64,000 bases of DNA, taken from NCBI GenBank assembly GCA_014651175.1, contig BMWJ01000002.1:372001-436000 (forward strand), read 5' to 3'. The notes below the pieces were generated by a model, which was not told the origin of the DNA, made no database searches, and worked only from the letters and a program-made list of their open reading frames with translations. The DNA is from Streptomyces clavifer. Lineage in GTDB: Bacteria > Actinomycetota > Actinomycetes > Streptomycetales > Streptomycetaceae. This document shows positions 45,395 through 55,139 of the stretch, piece after piece (the first letter of the stretch is position 1; each line of letters starts with the position of its first letter). Both the position numbers and the translations under genes were made by a program.

Positions 45395-46072
45395 TCAGGG
45401 GGTCGCCGCGGACACCACGTACACGACGGGGGCCGCCGGGTCGGTCATGTTGACCGTGATGTCCTGCGTGGGGCGCGGGGCCTTGTTCCGGTGGGTCGTC
45501 CCCGCCCAGTCGACGCCCGGTCCGAAGAACCATCCGGTGATCCGGGTGTCGCGTTCCCCGATGCTGACCTTGCCGGTCTCCAGCGCGGCACGGCCGGTTC
45601 CCACGCCGCTCAGGAACCGGTCGAGACCGGCGGAGGTCGTCCGGAACTTGAGGTACATCCTGCTGGCTTTCCAGTTGTTCGTCTCGTAGTACTGGACGCC
45701 GGTGGCGTTGCCGGGGACCGGCAGTTCGAAGATCCGGCGCTGCATACCGGACGGCCAGTCCTCGCGCAGTCCCTGGGCCGCCGCCTCGGCCTCCTTGTCC
45801 TGGCCCGAGCGGCGGCTCTGACCTGCGGAGATCACCAGGTAACCGGCCGGGATGCCGATGAGCAGCACGATGATGGTCAGGGTGATCAGCCTGCGCCGGA
45901 TCATCCGGCGCCGGTCCTGCGGAGGCATCGCGCCACCGTCCCCGGAGGAACCCGGAGCACCCTGAGAAGCCTGAGAACCCGGGGAGCCGGAGGAACCCGA
46001 GGAGCCGTCGGAACCCGGGGTACCCGAGGTGGAGGGCTGTCCCGGCACGACGTGGTGCTCGGCTGCGGTCAT
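45395..46072 (-). CDS. single-span membrane protein, unknown function
   Basis: The 225-residue product has a disordered Gly/Ser/Pro-rich cytoplasmic N-terminus (about 1-52), a basic stretch (PPQDRRRMIRRR), one membrane segment (LITLTIIVLLIGIPAGYLVI, about 63-82) and an extracytoplasmic domain of about 140 residues. The latter has GVQYYETNNWKASRMYLKF and RITGWFFGPGVDWAG. No family is recognised, but topology and the neighbours suggest an envelope-associated protein. It ends 36 bp before the PcaL-like start. Confidence 0.72.
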   Translation of the reverse strand: MTAAEHHVVPGQPSTSGTPGSDGSSGSSGSPGSQASQGAPGSSGDGGAMPPQDRRRMIRRRLITLTIIVLLIGIPAGYLVISAGQSRRSGQDKEAEAAAQGLREDWPSGMQRRIFELPVPGNATGVQYYETNNWKASRMYLKFRTTSAGLDRFLSGVGTGRAALETGKVSIGERDTRITGWFFGPGVDWAGTTHRNKAPRPTQDITVNMTDPAAPVVYVVSAATP

Positions 46073-46139
46073 GGTCGGTGATCCCTCGAAGCTGCGGTGC
46101 GGAAGTGCTGATGGCCAGGGTGCCGCGGCGCGGCTGCGG

Positions 46140-47306
46140 TCAGTCGGCGTCGCGGGTGCTGCGCGTGCTGCGGATGGTGCTCGCCGCCTGGTCGTAGAAC
46201 TGCGCGTAGCGCTCGTACCGCTCCACGCGCCGCCGGTTGGTCCGCCGGAATCGCCGGGCGACCAGACGGGCCAGGTCGGCCGCGCCGACCATACCCGCCT
46301 CCGGGCCGAGCTGAGCCTTCGCGATGCGGGCCTCGGGGCGGTAGCCGCGGCCGGTGAGGTGGCGCTTGAACGCGTCCCGGGCCGGGCCGATCAGCAGGTC
46401 GTCGGCCGCGCTCACGCCCCCGCCGATGACGAAGCAGGACGGGTCGAGCGCGGCGGCGAGATTGGCGATGCCGACGCCGAGCCACTGGCCGATGTCCTGG
46501 AGGAGCTCGACGCACATCGCGTCGCCCTCACGGGCCAGTTCGGTGATGAGCGGGCCCGTGGTGTCGGGGATGTTCCCCTTGACCCGCTCGATGATCCCGT
46601 GGGCCACCGGGGAGTCCGCCGCGGCCAGCTCCCTGGCCTCGCGCACCAGCGCGTTGCCCGAGCTGTACTGCTCCCAGCAGCCGCGGTTGCCGCACGGGCA
46701 GCGGTGCCCGCCGGGTACCACCTGCATGTGGCCGAACTCACCCGCGACGCCGTACTTGCCGCGCTTGACGTGCCCGTCCTCCAGGATCGCGCCGCCGATG
46801 CCGGTGCCCAGCGTGATCATGACCAGGTGGTCCTCGCCGCGTCCGGCGCCGAAGCGCCATTCCGCCCAGGCCGCCGTGTTGGCGTCGTTGTCGACCATGA
46901 CGGGGACGACGAGGCGCGAGGCGATGGCGTCCCGGAGGGGTTCGTCGCGCCAGGCGAGGTGCGATGCGAAGAGCACCTTGGAGCGGTCCGCGTCGACCCA
47001 GCCGGCCGCGCCGATGCCGACGGCGTGCACGTCGTGCCGGTCGGAGAGGTCCAGGACCAGCTCGACGATGGTGTCCTCGACGACCTTGGGGCTCTTGGAC
47101 TTGTCCGGCGTCTCCGTGCGCAGGGTCTCCAGGATGTTGCCGTCGGCGTCGACGACCCCGGCCATCACCTTCGTACCGCCGATGTCGATCCCGACGGTCG
47201 GGACCCGCGGCGCGGTCAGGTGCGAGCGCCGCTCCCTGGTCCCGACGGTCCGCAGAACGGTGGCGCGGGCGGAGCCGCGGTGTGTGAAGTCGCGGTACGT
47301 GCTCAT
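46140..47306 (-). CDS. ROK-family sugar kinase (glucokinase-like)
   Basis: The 388-residue enzyme belongs to the ROK family (PF00480). It has the phosphate-binding VPTVGIDIGGTKVMAGVVD, catalytic Asp in VDNDANTAAWAEW, ATP-binding LGTGIGGAILEDGHV and the ROK zinc cluster CPCGNRGCWEQYSSG. An N-terminal extension of about 37 residues and a basic C-terminal tail (RRFRRTNRRRVERYERY) are unusual. It would phosphorylate glucose or a related hexose, possibly the substrate imported by the adjacent ABC system. It lies downstream of that system, separated by a terminator-like stem. Confidence 0.9.
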   Translation of the reverse strand: MSTYRDFTHRGSARATVLRTVGTRERRSHLTAPRVPTVGIDIGGTKVMAGVVDADGNILETLRTETPDKSKSPKVVEDTIVELVLDLSDRHDVHAVGIGAAGWVDADRSKVLFASHLAWRDEPLRDAIASRLVVPVMVDNDANTAAWAEWRFGAGRGEDHLVMITLGTGIGGAILEDGHVKRGKYGVAGEFGHMQVVPGGHRCPCGNRGCWEQYSSGNALVREARELAAADSPVAHGIIERVKGNIPDTTGPLITELAREGDAMCVELLQDIGQWLGVGIANLAAALDPSCFVIGGGVSAADDLLIGPARDAFKRHLTGRGYRPEARIAKAQLGPEAGMVGAADLARLVARRFRRTNRRRVERYERYAQFYDQAASTIRSTRSTRDAD

Positions 47307-47382
47307 CGTCCCTGCGCAGGTCGGGGGGCCGGCGGGTCAGCCCTCCGGCGGCGAACGGTGCCCGCCGCCCCCGATTCTGCCA

Positions 47383-47424
47383 TTCCCGGGCCCCCGGGAC
47401 CGGTGGATGGCCCGGGGGCGGGAA
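47383..47424 (-). terminator. terminator after the sugar ABC operon
   Basis: TTCCCGGGCCCCCGGG (47383-47398) pairs, with a small bulge, with CCCGGGGGCGGGAA (47411-47424) shortly after the ATPase stop. The imperfect but GC-rich stem probably ends the importer transcript. Confidence 0.55.
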
Positions 47425-47437
47425 ACATCCGGGGCGT

Positions 47438-48304
47438 CTACGGGGTGTCGTCGCCGACCGGACGGCCACCGAGGTGGTCCGGCGCGGGAGCCCGCTCCAG
47501 CTCGTGGCTGAGCTCCTCCAGCTCGCTGCCACCCGCCATCTGGCGGGTGAGCTCGTCCAGCGTGACGCTGTCCCTGGTGTGGCTGCCCGACATCACGCCG
47601 CGCTTGAGGAGGACGAACCGGTCACCCACGAGGTACGCGTGGTGGGGGCTGTGCGTGATGAGGACCACGCCGAGCCCGGCGTCGCGGGCGGCGGCGACGT
47701 ACTTGAGGACGACGCCGGACTGCTTGACGCCGAGCGCCGCCGTGGGCTCGTCCAGGACGAGGACCTTGGCCCCGAAGTAGACCGCGCGGGCGATCGCCAC
47801 GCACTGGCGCTCCCCGCCCGACAGGGTGCCGATGGGCTGGTCGACGTCCCGCAGGTCGATGCCCATGCGGAGCAGTTCCGTGCGGGTCGTCTCGCGCATC
47901 AGCTGCACGTCGAGGCGCTTGAACGGCCCGGCCCCCTTCGTCGGCTCGGAGCCGAGGAAGAAGTTGCGCCAGACCGGCATCAGCGGGACGACGGCCAGGT
48001 CCTGGTAGACGGTGGCGATGCCCCGGTCGAGGGCGTCGCGCGGGTTGGCGAGCGTGGTCTCGGCGCCCTCGATCAGGAAGGTCCCGGCATCGTGCCGGTG
48101 CAGCCCCGCGATGATCTTGATGAGGGTGGACTTGCCCGCGCCGTTGTCCCCGAGGACACAGGAGATCTCCCCCGCGTGGACCTCCAGGGAGACGTTCTCC
48201 AGGGCCTTGATGTTGCCGTAGTACTTGCTGACGTGGTCGAGCTCGACGAGCGCCGGGCGGGCCGTGTCGGTGTCCCGGGGGGCCGGAGCCTGGGGGGCCG
48301 TCAT
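47438..48304 (-). CDS. sugar ABC importer ATPase
   Basis: The 288-residue protein contains one ABC domain: Walker [16 protein letters not shown]-loop [13 protein letters not shown], signature [15 protein letters not shown], Walker [13 protein letters not shown] and switch His in [13 protein letters not shown]. Carbohydrate importers of the RbsA type usually have two fused ABC domains; a single-domain form of this subfamily (FrcA-like) is frequent in actinomycetes and would act as a homodimer. It overlaps the permease stop (ATGA). The substrate is likely inositol, ribose or a related sugar. Confidence 0.92.
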   Translation of the reverse strand: MTAPQAPAPRDTDTARPALVELDHVSKYYGNIKALENVSLEVHAGEISCVLGDNGAGKSTLIKIIAGLHRHDAGTFLIEGAETTLANPRDALDRGIATVYQDLAVVPLMPVWRNFFLGSEPTKGAGPFKRLDVQLMRETTRTELLRMGIDLRDVDQPIGTLSGGERQCVAIARAVYFGAKVLVLDEPTAALGVKQSGVVLKYVAAARDAGLGVVLITHSPHHAYLVGDRFVLLKRGVMSGSHTRDSVTLDELTRQMAGGSELEELSHELERAPAPDHLGGRPVGDDTP

Positions 48305-49347
48305 TTCGTCGCCTCCGCGCGCTTGCGTACCCATGCGTTGAGCAGGGTGGCCAGGAGCAGCATCGCTCCCAGGAAGAACTTGAACCAGTCCGGGTTCCAC
48401 TCCGCGTACACGATGCCCTTGCTGGTCATGCCGAAGATGATCGCGCCGACCGCGGAACCGATCGCGGAACCGTAGCCGCCGGTGATCAGGCAACCGCCGA
48501 TGACCGCCGCGATGATGTACGTCAGCTCGTTGCCGACGCCCTCGCCGGACTGCACCACGTCGTAGGAGAACAGCAGGTGCTGTCCGGAGACCCAGGCGGC
48601 GAAGGCGACCCCGAGGTAGAGCCCGATCTTCGTGCGGATCACCGGGACGCCGACCGCGCGGGCCGCGCCGGCCTCGCCGCCGACGGCGAAGATCCAGTTG
48701 CCGAAGCGGGTGCGGAGCAGGATCCAGGTGCAGACCGCGACGAGCGCGACCCACCACAGGATGGTGACCTTGAACTCGACGCCGCCGATGGTGAGGTAGG
48801 AGGCGAAGACCTTGCGGGCCGACTCGAAGCCCTCCATGTCGCCGATGGCCTTGGTCGACACGGTGCCGCTGATCAGCTTGGTGAAGCCGAGGTTCAGGCC
48901 GGTCAGCATCAGGAACGTGCCGAGCGTGATGATGAAGCTGGGCAGTTTGGTGCGGGTCAGCATGAAGCCGTTGAACGCGCCGAAGCCGAGGGTGACGAGC
49001 AGCGACACGAAGACGCCGACCCAGACGTTCGCCGTCATCTGGTAGCTGAACATCGAGGAGATCAGCGCGGCGCTGGTCACCATCACGCCGGCCGAGAGGT
49101 CGAACTCGCCGCCGATCATCAGGAGTGCCACCGGCGCCGCCATGATGCCGATGGTGGAGGCCGCGTAGAGCACCGTGCCGAAGCTGGAGGACTGCAGGAA
49201 GCTGTCGGCGACGATCGCGAAGAAGAGGAAGACGGCCACGGCCCCGACGATCGAGCCGAGCTCGGGGCGGCCGAGCAGCTTGCGCAGCGGCGAGGTGCGG
49301 ACCAGCCGTTCGTCGGTTTCCGGTGCCGTCCGACCGGTCGCCGTCAT
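48301..49347 (-). CDS. sugar ABC importer permease
   Basis: The 348-residue membrane protein belongs to the RbsC/BPD_transp_2 family (PF02653) with 8-10 helices: [20 protein letters not shown], the family signature; [20 protein letters not shown]; and [20 protein letters not shown]. It works with the substrate-binding lipoprotein and the ATPase on either side. Both overlaps are ATGA, so the importer genes are translationally coupled. Confidence 0.94.
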   Translation of the reverse strand: MTATGRTAPETDERLVRTSPLRKLLGRPELGSIVGAVAVFLFFAIVADSFLQSSSFGTVLYAASTIGIMAAPVALLMIGGEFDLSAGVMVTSAALISSMFSYQMTANVWVGVFVSLLVTLGFGAFNGFMLTRTKLPSFIITLGTFLMLTGLNLGFTKLISGTVSTKAIGDMEGFESARKVFASYLTIGGVEFKVTILWWVALVAVCTWILLRTRFGNWIFAVGGEAGAARAVGVPVIRTKIGLYLGVAFAAWVSGQHLLFSYDVVQSGEGVGNELTYIIAAVIGGCLITGGYGSAIGSAVGAIIFGMTSKGIVYAEWNPDWFKFFLGAMLLLATLLNAWVRKRAEATK

Positions 49348-50357
49348 CGGGTTCCCCGATCGGTGTACTCGGCGAGCTCGTCGGCGTCGTCGGCGGTGAT
49401 GATCTGCGGGCCGGTCAGGACGGCCAGGCCGCCGCCGAGGACGTTCCGGTTGTAGCGGTGGAGCCAGAGCAGGTCGACGGCCTCGTAGCCCTGGAGGTAG
49501 GGCTGCTGGTCGACGGCGAAGCCGAGCGACTTGTCCGCGAGGCCCGTGGCGACGCTCGCGTTGAGGTCGAAGGTGTCGATCTCGGCCTTGCTGCCGGCGG
49601 TCTTCTTCGCCTTCACCGCCGCGGCGGCGAAGGGTGCGCCGAGGGTGACGACCGCGTCGATGCTCCGGTCGGAGTCGAGCTTCGCCTCGATGGAGGCCTG
49701 GACGTCGGGCATGTTGGTGCCGTCGACGTACAGGTTCTGCATCGTGCCGTCGAAGGTCTTCTTCGCTCCGGCGCAGCGCTGCTCGTGGCCGACGTTGCCC
49801 TGTTCGTGCAGGACGCACAGCGCCTTCTTGCGGCCCCGGTCGTCGAGCTCGTCACCGACGGCCTCACCGGCGATGGACTCGTCCTGCCCGATGTGGGTGA
49901 GCGCGCCGAAGGACTTGGACTCGGCCGAGCCGGAGTTCACCGTGATCACGGGGATACCGGCCGCGACCGCCTTGGCGACGACGGCCTTCATCGAGTCGGG
50001 CTTGGCCAGCGAGACGATCAGGCCGTCGACCTTCTTGTCGATCGCGGTCTGGACGAGTTCGGCCTGCTGCTGGCCCTCGTCGCTGTGCGAGTAGAGGAAG
50101 TTGATGTTGTCCTTGAGGGCCGCCTGCTCGGCGCCCTTCTGGACGATGTCCCAGAAGGTGTCACCGTCTCCCGAGTGGGTGACCATGGCGAACGTCCAGC
50201 GAGGTGTGTTCACCGCGGACCGGCCCTCCGCGGCTTCCTTCGCCGCGCGCTCCTCCGCCCGCTTGCCGCCGGTGCTGCTGCATCCCATGAGGGAGGCACC
50301 CAGCACCGCCGCCAGCACGGCACCCATCGCACGTACCCCTGTCCGAACCCTTGCCAC
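49344..50357 (-). CDS. sugar-binding lipoprotein of ABC importer
   Basis: The 337-residue protein has a lipoprotein signal ([14 protein letters not shown], Cys about residue 26) and a periplasmic-binding-protein type 1 fold of the ribose/inositol type (PF13407): [40 protein letters not shown] and [21 protein letters not shown]. It lies first in the three-gene importer unit and starts with GTG. The promoter is recognisable upstream at 50536-50564. Confidence 0.93.
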   Translation of the reverse strand: MARVRTGVRAMGAVLAAVLGASLMGCSSTGGKRAEERAAKEAAEGRSAVNTPRWTFAMVTHSGDGDTFWDIVQKGAEQAALKDNINFLYSHSDEGQQQAELVQTAIDKKVDGLIVSLAKPDSMKAVVAKAVAAGIPVITVNSGSAESKSFGALTHIGQDESIAGEAVGDELDDRGRKKALCVLHEQGNVGHEQRCAGAKKTFDGTMQNLYVDGTNMPDVQASIEAKLDSDRSIDAVVTLGAPFAAAAVKAKKTAGSKAEIDTFDLNASVATGLADKSLGFAVDQQPYLQGYEAVDLLWLHRYNRNVLGGGLAVLTGPQIITADDADELAEYTDRGTR

Positions 50358-50535
50358 GACGCCGTGCCCTTCTTGTGCTGCTCACTGTGCTGCCTGGTGG
50401 AGCCGGGGGAGCGGACTCGCGGCCCGGCCGCCCAAGTATCCCCGAGCCCGTCCCGGGACAGCCCGGCAGGGGCGTGACGGCGATTCGGTGGCCGTACCCC
50501 TTCCCTCGCCCCACCGCGGGATTGCGGCTGTGGGA

Positions 50536-50564
50536 GTTCTAGCGGCCTTACGTGACCCCGTCAA
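50536..50564 (-). promoter_or_regulatory. promoter of the sugar ABC operon with overlapping inverted repeat
   Basis: On the minus strand TTGACG (50564-50559), a 17-bp spacer and TAGAAC (50541-50536) form a near-consensus promoter about 180 nt before the binding-protein start. TGAC-CCC-GTCA (50553-50563) overlaps the -35 box and may be an operator. Confidence 0.6.
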
Positions 50565-50609
50565 TACATGGTCCGTACGTTCCTCACCCACGGCGTACGG
50601 GGCCCGGGC

Positions 50610-51371
50610 TCAGGGACGCACCAGCAGCTGGAACTCGAACGCGTACCGTGCGGCCCGGTAGACGTGGGAGCCGTATTCGACCGCCCGGCCGCCGTCGTCG
50701 AACGTGGTCCGCTCCATCGTCAGCAGCGGGGCGCCGGCGGCTTCGTCGAGCAGCTCCCCCTCCTCGACGGTGGCGGCCCGGGCGCCCACGGTCTGACGGG
50801 CGCTGTGCAGGGTGATTCCGGCGGAGCGCATCATCCGGTACAGGCCGGTCGACTCCAGCCGCTCGGTGCCGAGATCGAGCAGTTGCGGGGGCAGGTGGTT
50901 GCACAGGAGGGCCATGGGCTCGTCGTAGGCGTACCGCAGGCGTTCGACGAGGTGGACGTCGCTGCCCTCCGCCACCCCGAGCGCCGCCGCGATGTCGGCC
51001 GTCGCCGGCTCGACCGTGTTGCGCAGCACGCGGGTCGCGGGCCGGCGGCCGGCCGCCTCCAGGTCGTCGTAGAGGCTGCTCAGTTCGAGCGGGCGCTTGA
51101 TGCGGCTGTGCACGACCTGGGTGCCGACGCCCCGGCGGCGCACCATGAGGCCCTTGTCGACGAGCGACTGGATGGCCTGCCGGACGGTGGGCCGGGACAG
51201 CCCGAGCCGTGCGGCGAGCTCCAGCTCGTTGCCGAGGAGGCTGCCGGGTGCGAGGAGGCCCTGCTCGATGGCCGTCTCCAGCTGCCGGGCCAGCTGGTAG
51301 TAGAGCGGGACGGGACTGGTGCGGTCCACACCCAGCCCCAGGGCGGCGGAGTCGGCGGTGGGTTTGGGCAC
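50610..51371 (-). CDS. GntR/HutC-family regulator
   Basis: The 253-residue regulator has an N-terminal GntR winged HTH (PF00392; VPLYYQLARQLETAIEQGLL, then RLGLSRPTVRQAIQSLVDKG) and a C-terminal UTRA sensor domain (PF07702, about 100-245). HutC-type members sense sugar phosphates, inositol derivatives or similar ligands. It lies between the importer and a divergent Gfo/Idh dehydrogenase and most probably controls both. A TGTC-AG-GACA palindrome lies in the divergent intergenic region. Confidence 0.92.
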   Translation of the reverse strand: MPKPTADSAALGLGVDRTSPVPLYYQLARQLETAIEQGLLAPGSLLGNELELAARLGLSRPTVRQAIQSLVDKGLMVRRRGVGTQVVHSRIKRPLELSSLYDDLEAAGRRPATRVLRNTVEPATADIAAALGVAEGSDVHLVERLRYAYDEPMALLCNHLPPQLLDLGTERLESTGLYRMMRSAGITLHSARQTVGARAATVEEGELLDEAAGAPLLTMERTTFDDGGRAVEYGSHVYRAARYAFEFQLLVRP

Positions 51372-51411
51372 GGCACGGAGCGTACCCCGTCGCCTCGCTC
51401 CCGCACCTGCG

Positions 51412-51430
51412 AATTGTCAGGACATATAGT
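51412..51430. promoter_or_regulatory. operator and -10 box in the GntR/dehydrogenase interval
   Basis: TGTC-AG-GACA (51415-51424) lies between the divergent GntR and Gfo/Idh genes, followed by TATAGT (51425-51430), which could be the -10 box of the dehydrogenase. This spacing fits a repressor site of the GntR product, which is not proven. Confidence 0.5.
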
Positions 51431-51464
51431 CGACAGGGCAGCCGGTGGGCGGCACGTTGAGTCC

Positions 51465-52469
51465 ATGCGCATCGGACTCATCGGCACGGGCCGTATCGGC
51501 TCCTTCCACGCGGGCGTGCTCGCACGCCATCCCCGAGTCGACGCCCTCGTGGTGACGGACCCCGATGCGGCCCGCGCCGCGCGGGTGGCGGAGCGGACCG
51601 GTGCCACGACCGCCACGTCCGCCTCCGAGGTCCTGGCCTCGGGGGTGGACGCGGTCGTCATCGCCTCGGCCACCTCGGCGCACGCGGAGCTCATCGGCCG
51701 GGCGGCGCGGGCGGGCCTGCCGGCGTTCTGCGAGAAGCCGATCGCCCTGGACCTGCCGGGCACCCTGGGCGCGCTCGGCGCGGTCGAGCGCGCGGGCAGT
51801 GTGCTGCAGCTCGGATTCATGCGCCGGTTCGACGCGGGCTACGCCGCGGCGCGCACCGCGGTGCGCGGCGGCTCCCTGGGGCGGCTGCACACCGTACGGG
51901 CGGTGACGTCAGATCCCGCTCCCCCGCCCGCGGCCTATCTGCCGCTCTCCGGCGGCCTGTTCAGGGACTGCCTGGTGCATGACTTCGACATCCTGCGCTG
52001 GGTGACGGGCCGCGAGGTGACCGAGGTGTACGCCACCGGATCGGACGCCGGGCCCCCGATCTTCCGGGCGGCGGGCGACGTGGACACGGCAGCCGCCCTG
52101 TTGACCCTGGACGACGGCACACTCGCCACCGCCACCGCCACCCGGTGCAACGGCGCCGGCTACGACGTACGCATGGAGCTGGCGGGCGAGCGGGACCAGA
52201 TCGCGGTCGGGCTCGACGGCCGTACGCCCCTGACCTCGGCACAACCGCAGGGCCCGCCGGCCCCTGCCGAGCCGTGGCCCGGGTTCCTGGAGCGGTTCGC
52301 CCCCGCGTACGAGGCGGAACTGGACGCGTTCGTCGGTGTCGTACGCGGGGAGGCGGCCAACCCCTGCGACGGCCGCGAGGCGCTGCACGCACTGCGGATC
52401 GCCGAGGCGTGCGAGCTCTCGCGCAAGGAGCGGCGGCCCGTATGGATGACGGAGATCCCCGGGCTCTGA
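51465..52469 (+). CDS. Gfo/Idh/MocA-family dehydrogenase (inositol 2-dehydrogenase-like)
   Basis: The 334-residue NAD(P)-dependent oxidoreductase has the Rossmann motif MRIGLIGTGRIGSFHAGVL, the catalytic Lys in FCEKPIALDLPG (E-K-P motif) and FRDCLVHDFDILRWVTGREV, with the conserved Asp/His residues of myo-inositol or related dehydrogenases. C-terminal domain: beta-sheet typical of PF02894. It is divergent from the GntR gene and would act on the sugar or polyol imported by the neighbouring system. Confidence 0.9.
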   Translation: MRIGLIGTGRIGSFHAGVLARHPRVDALVVTDPDAARAARVAERTGATTATSASEVLASGVDAVVIASATSAHAELIGRAARAGLPAFCEKPIALDLPGTLGALGAVERAGSVLQLGFMRRFDAGYAAARTAVRGGSLGRLHTVRAVTSDPAPPPAAYLPLSGGLFRDCLVHDFDILRWVTGREVTEVYATGSDAGPPIFRAAGDVDTAAALLTLDDGTLATATATRCNGAGYDVRMELAGERDQIAVGLDGRTPLTSAQPQGPPAPAEPWPGFLERFAPAYEAELDAFVGVVRGEAANPCDGREALHALRIAEACELSRKERRPVWMTEIPGL

Positions 52470-52541
52470 CCCGGGGAGTGAGCCCACGGTCCGAAGACCT
52501 CGGCCGCCCGCTCATCAGCACACCGGACGGCGGTCCGTGAC

Positions 52542-53714
52542 TCACCAGCGGACGGGCAGGCTGCGGACCCCCCGGATCAGCATCCCTGGCAGCCAGTCCA
52601 GCTCACCGCCGTCCGGGTCCTGTGCGAGGCCGGGGCACCGCTCCAGCAGCGCCCGGACCGCGATCCGCCCCTCCATGCGGGCCAGCGGCGCCCCCAGGCA
52701 GTAGTGCGTGCCGTGCCCGAACGCGAGATGGCCCTGTGCCCCGCGCCGGATGTCGAACGTGTCCGGGTCCCGATAGCGGCCGGGGTCGCGGTCCCCGGAG
52801 GCCAGGGCGACCAGGACCGCTTCGCCCGCCGGGATGACGAGGCCGCCGACCCGGACCGGCTCCCGGGTGAAGCGGAAGGTGGAGTTCTCGACGGGACCGT
52901 CGTACCGGAGCATCTCCTCGACCGCCGCGTCGATCAGCTCGGGTTCGGCGCGGAGCAGGGCGAGTTGCTCCGGGTGGTCGAGCAGCGCGCGTACACCGTT
53001 GGAGATCAGGTTCACGGTCGTCTCGTGGCCCGCCACCAGCAGCAGGAAGGCCATGCCGACCAGTTCCTCGGGCGAGAGCCGGTCGCCCTCCTCGTCGCGC
53101 GCCTGGATCAGGGCGCTCATGAGGTCCTCGCCGGGCGCACGGCGCTTGTCCTCGATGAGTTCGTCGAGGTAGGTGCCCATGGCGTGGACGGCCTCGCTCT
53201 CCTTCTCGGGCGAGAGGGGCGCGACGATGGCGTTGGACAACAGCCGGAATCTGTCCCGGTCCAGGTCGGGTACGCCGATGAGCTCACAGATCACGGTCAT
53301 CGGCAGCGGGAAGGCGAGGGCGTCGACGAGATCGGCGCGTCCGGCGGGCACCATCGCGTCGAGGAGCTCACCGGTGATCTGCTCGACGCGCGGGCGCAGC
53401 GCCTCGACGCGCCGGGCGGTGAACTCACGGGCGACGAGCTTGCGCAGCCGTGCGTGCTCCGGTCCGTCCATCTCCAGCATGTTGGCGTTGATCGGGTTGC
53501 TCGATGCCGTCCAGCTGTCCGACGACCGCCAGTCCTTGCTGAAACGCTGGTCCGCGAGGGCCGCGCGGCCCTCCTCGTACCCGACGATCAGCCAGATCCG
53601 TCCCGGGTCGCTGGTCCGGATGGTGTGCACGGGACCCTCGGCGCGCAGTTTCGCGTAGTGCGGATACGGGTTCGCTGTGAAGTCCGGCACCTCGCGTAGA
53701 TCGACCACGGACAT
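52542..53714 (-). CDS. cytochrome P450
   Basis: The 390-residue enzyme is a bacterial class I P450 (PF00067), of CYP105/CYP107-like appearance. Its I-helix oxygen-activating motif is LLLVAGHETTVNLI, K-helix ExxR in VEEMLRYDGP, and heme-binding loop FGHGTHYCLGAPLAR with Cys339. No ferredoxin, ferredoxin reductase or biosynthetic genes are adjacent, so redox partners must come from elsewhere and the substrate is unknown. It is convergent with the dehydrogenase gene. Overall length and motifs indicate an intact gene. Confidence 0.95.
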   Translation of the reverse strand: MSVVDLREVPDFTANPYPHYAKLRAEGPVHTIRTSDPGRIWLIVGYEEGRAALADQRFSKDWRSSDSWTASSNPINANMLEMDGPEHARLRKLVAREFTARRVEALRPRVEQITGELLDAMVPAGRADLVDALAFPLPMTVICELIGVPDLDRDRFRLLSNAIVAPLSPEKESEAVHAMGTYLDELIEDKRRAPGEDLMSALIQARDEEGDRLSPEELVGMAFLLLVAGHETTVNLISNGVRALLDHPEQLALLRAEPELIDAAVEEMLRYDGPVENSTFRFTREPVRVGGLVIPAGEAVLVALASGDRDPGRYRDPDTFDIRRGAQGHLAFGHGTHYCLGAPLARMEGRIAVRALLERCPGLAQDPDGGELDWLPGMLIRGVRSLPVRW

Positions 53715-53999
53715 CGGCCCGCCCCCTTCCGGTCTGATCCGCTCAGCCTAGGACAACGGGACTGCTCGATCGGGGAGTTCGGATGCCCAGGCGGGTCGGG
53801 GCGCGGCAGCAGGCCGGTAGGGAGGGTGCCCGGGACACCGTCGGGGCACGTCCCCTGCGCCCCGGTTCGCCGCTCCTGCCCGGCAAGGCGCCGTTCGACG
53901 CGTCCCGCCCGCCAACGCCGCGTGCCCGCATACCCGTTCACCCCGTCACACGGCGCCGGTCGCATGACGTGGCGGGGGCGGTGATCGCAGCGGACCCGA

Positions 54000-54920
54000 T
54001 CAGGGCCTGACCTCCGCGCTGCGGCGCCCCCACGCGGTGCCCGCGAGGACGAGGACGGCACCCAGCACCCCGAGGACGCCGAGGCGCTCACCCCCGAGGG
54101 AGATGCCGACGGCGGCGGCCCAGAGCGGTTCCGTGCCGAGCAGCAGGCTGACGCGGGACGGCGAGGTGCGTCGTACGGACCACATCTGCACGAAGAAGGC
54201 GAACAGCGTGCAGAAGACGGAGAGGAAGATCAGCCCCGCCCACTCGGCCGCGCCGAAGCCCGCCGCCACCGTCCAGGGCGCCGGGCCGGTGCCGGGGACG
54301 GCGGCGAGGACGGCGAAGACCATGACCGCGCTGCCGAGCTGCACGGTGGTCAGGGACAGCGAGTCCGCGTCCCTGACCGACCTGATGCGCGCCATCGCCA
54401 GGACGTGGACGGTGCGGGCGAGGGCGGCCAGCAGCATCAGGAGGTCCCCCGCGGAGGGGCTGGTGAAGCCGCCGCCCTGGGTCAGCAGCACCACGCCGGT
54501 GACGGAGAGCCCCGCGGCGGCGAGGAAGGTCCGGGGCGGCCGGGTCCGGGTCACGGCGGCCTCGGCGAGCGGGGTGAAGATCATCGTGAGGCTGATGATG
54601 AGCCCGGCGTTGGTGGCCGAGGTGTGGACGACGCCGTACGTCTCCAGGAGGAAGATGCCGCTGAGCACCAGCCCCAGCAGTCCGGCGCCGCGCCACTGGG
54701 CCGCGCTCAGCGCCCGGAGCCTGCGCCATCCCGCCACGGCCAGGACGGGCAGGACGACCGCGAAGCGGAGCACGAGCACGGCGATCACGGTGTGCGTGGT
54801 GGTGATGCCCTTGGCCGCGAGATAGCTGGCACCCCATACGGCGGCGACGAGCAGGACGGGGAGGTCCGTGACCCACGCACGGCGGGACGGCAGGGCAGTG
54901 GGCAGCGCGACAGAGGACAC
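54000..54920 (-). CDS. EamA/DMT-family transporter
   Basis: The 306-residue membrane protein has about ten helices in two EamA repeats (PF00892), starting with VTDLPVLLVAAVWGASYLAA and with GVLGVLGAVLVLAGTAWG at the end. Family members export amino acids or drug-like metabolites. The GTG start at 54920 has AGGAGAACCAG before it; an earlier in-frame ATG lacks a ribosome site. The divergent TetR gene at 55140 probably controls it. Confidence 0.88.
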   Translation of the reverse strand: MSSVALPTALPSRRAWVTDLPVLLVAAVWGASYLAAKGITTTHTVIAVLVLRFAVVLPVLAVAGWRRLRALSAAQWRGAGLLGLVLSGIFLLETYGVVHTSATNAGLIISLTMIFTPLAEAAVTRTRPPRTFLAAAGLSVTGVVLLTQGGGFTSPSAGDLLMLLAALARTVHVLAMARIRSVRDADSLSLTTVQLGSAVMVFAVLAAVPGTGPAPWTVAAGFGAAEWAGLIFLSVFCTLFAFFVQMWSVRRTSPSRVSLLLGTEPLWAAAVGISLGGERLGVLGVLGAVLVLAGTAWGRRSAEVRP

Positions 54921-55139
54921 CTGGTTCTCCTGGTTCTCCACAGGGAAACGATGTGGAGACCTCGCCGGCTCACACGGGAAGCGGTCACCGTACCGAACGG
55001 ACACCCCCCGCGTGAACCTCTGTCCGAGGGGCGGTCCGGTCGTCCGCTCCCAGGGGTTGTCCGTGCCGAAGCGGCCTCCCCGCGATGACGGGTCCTCCTA
55101 GAATGTCGGTCTTGACGCTCGGACACACGGAGTTGGCAC

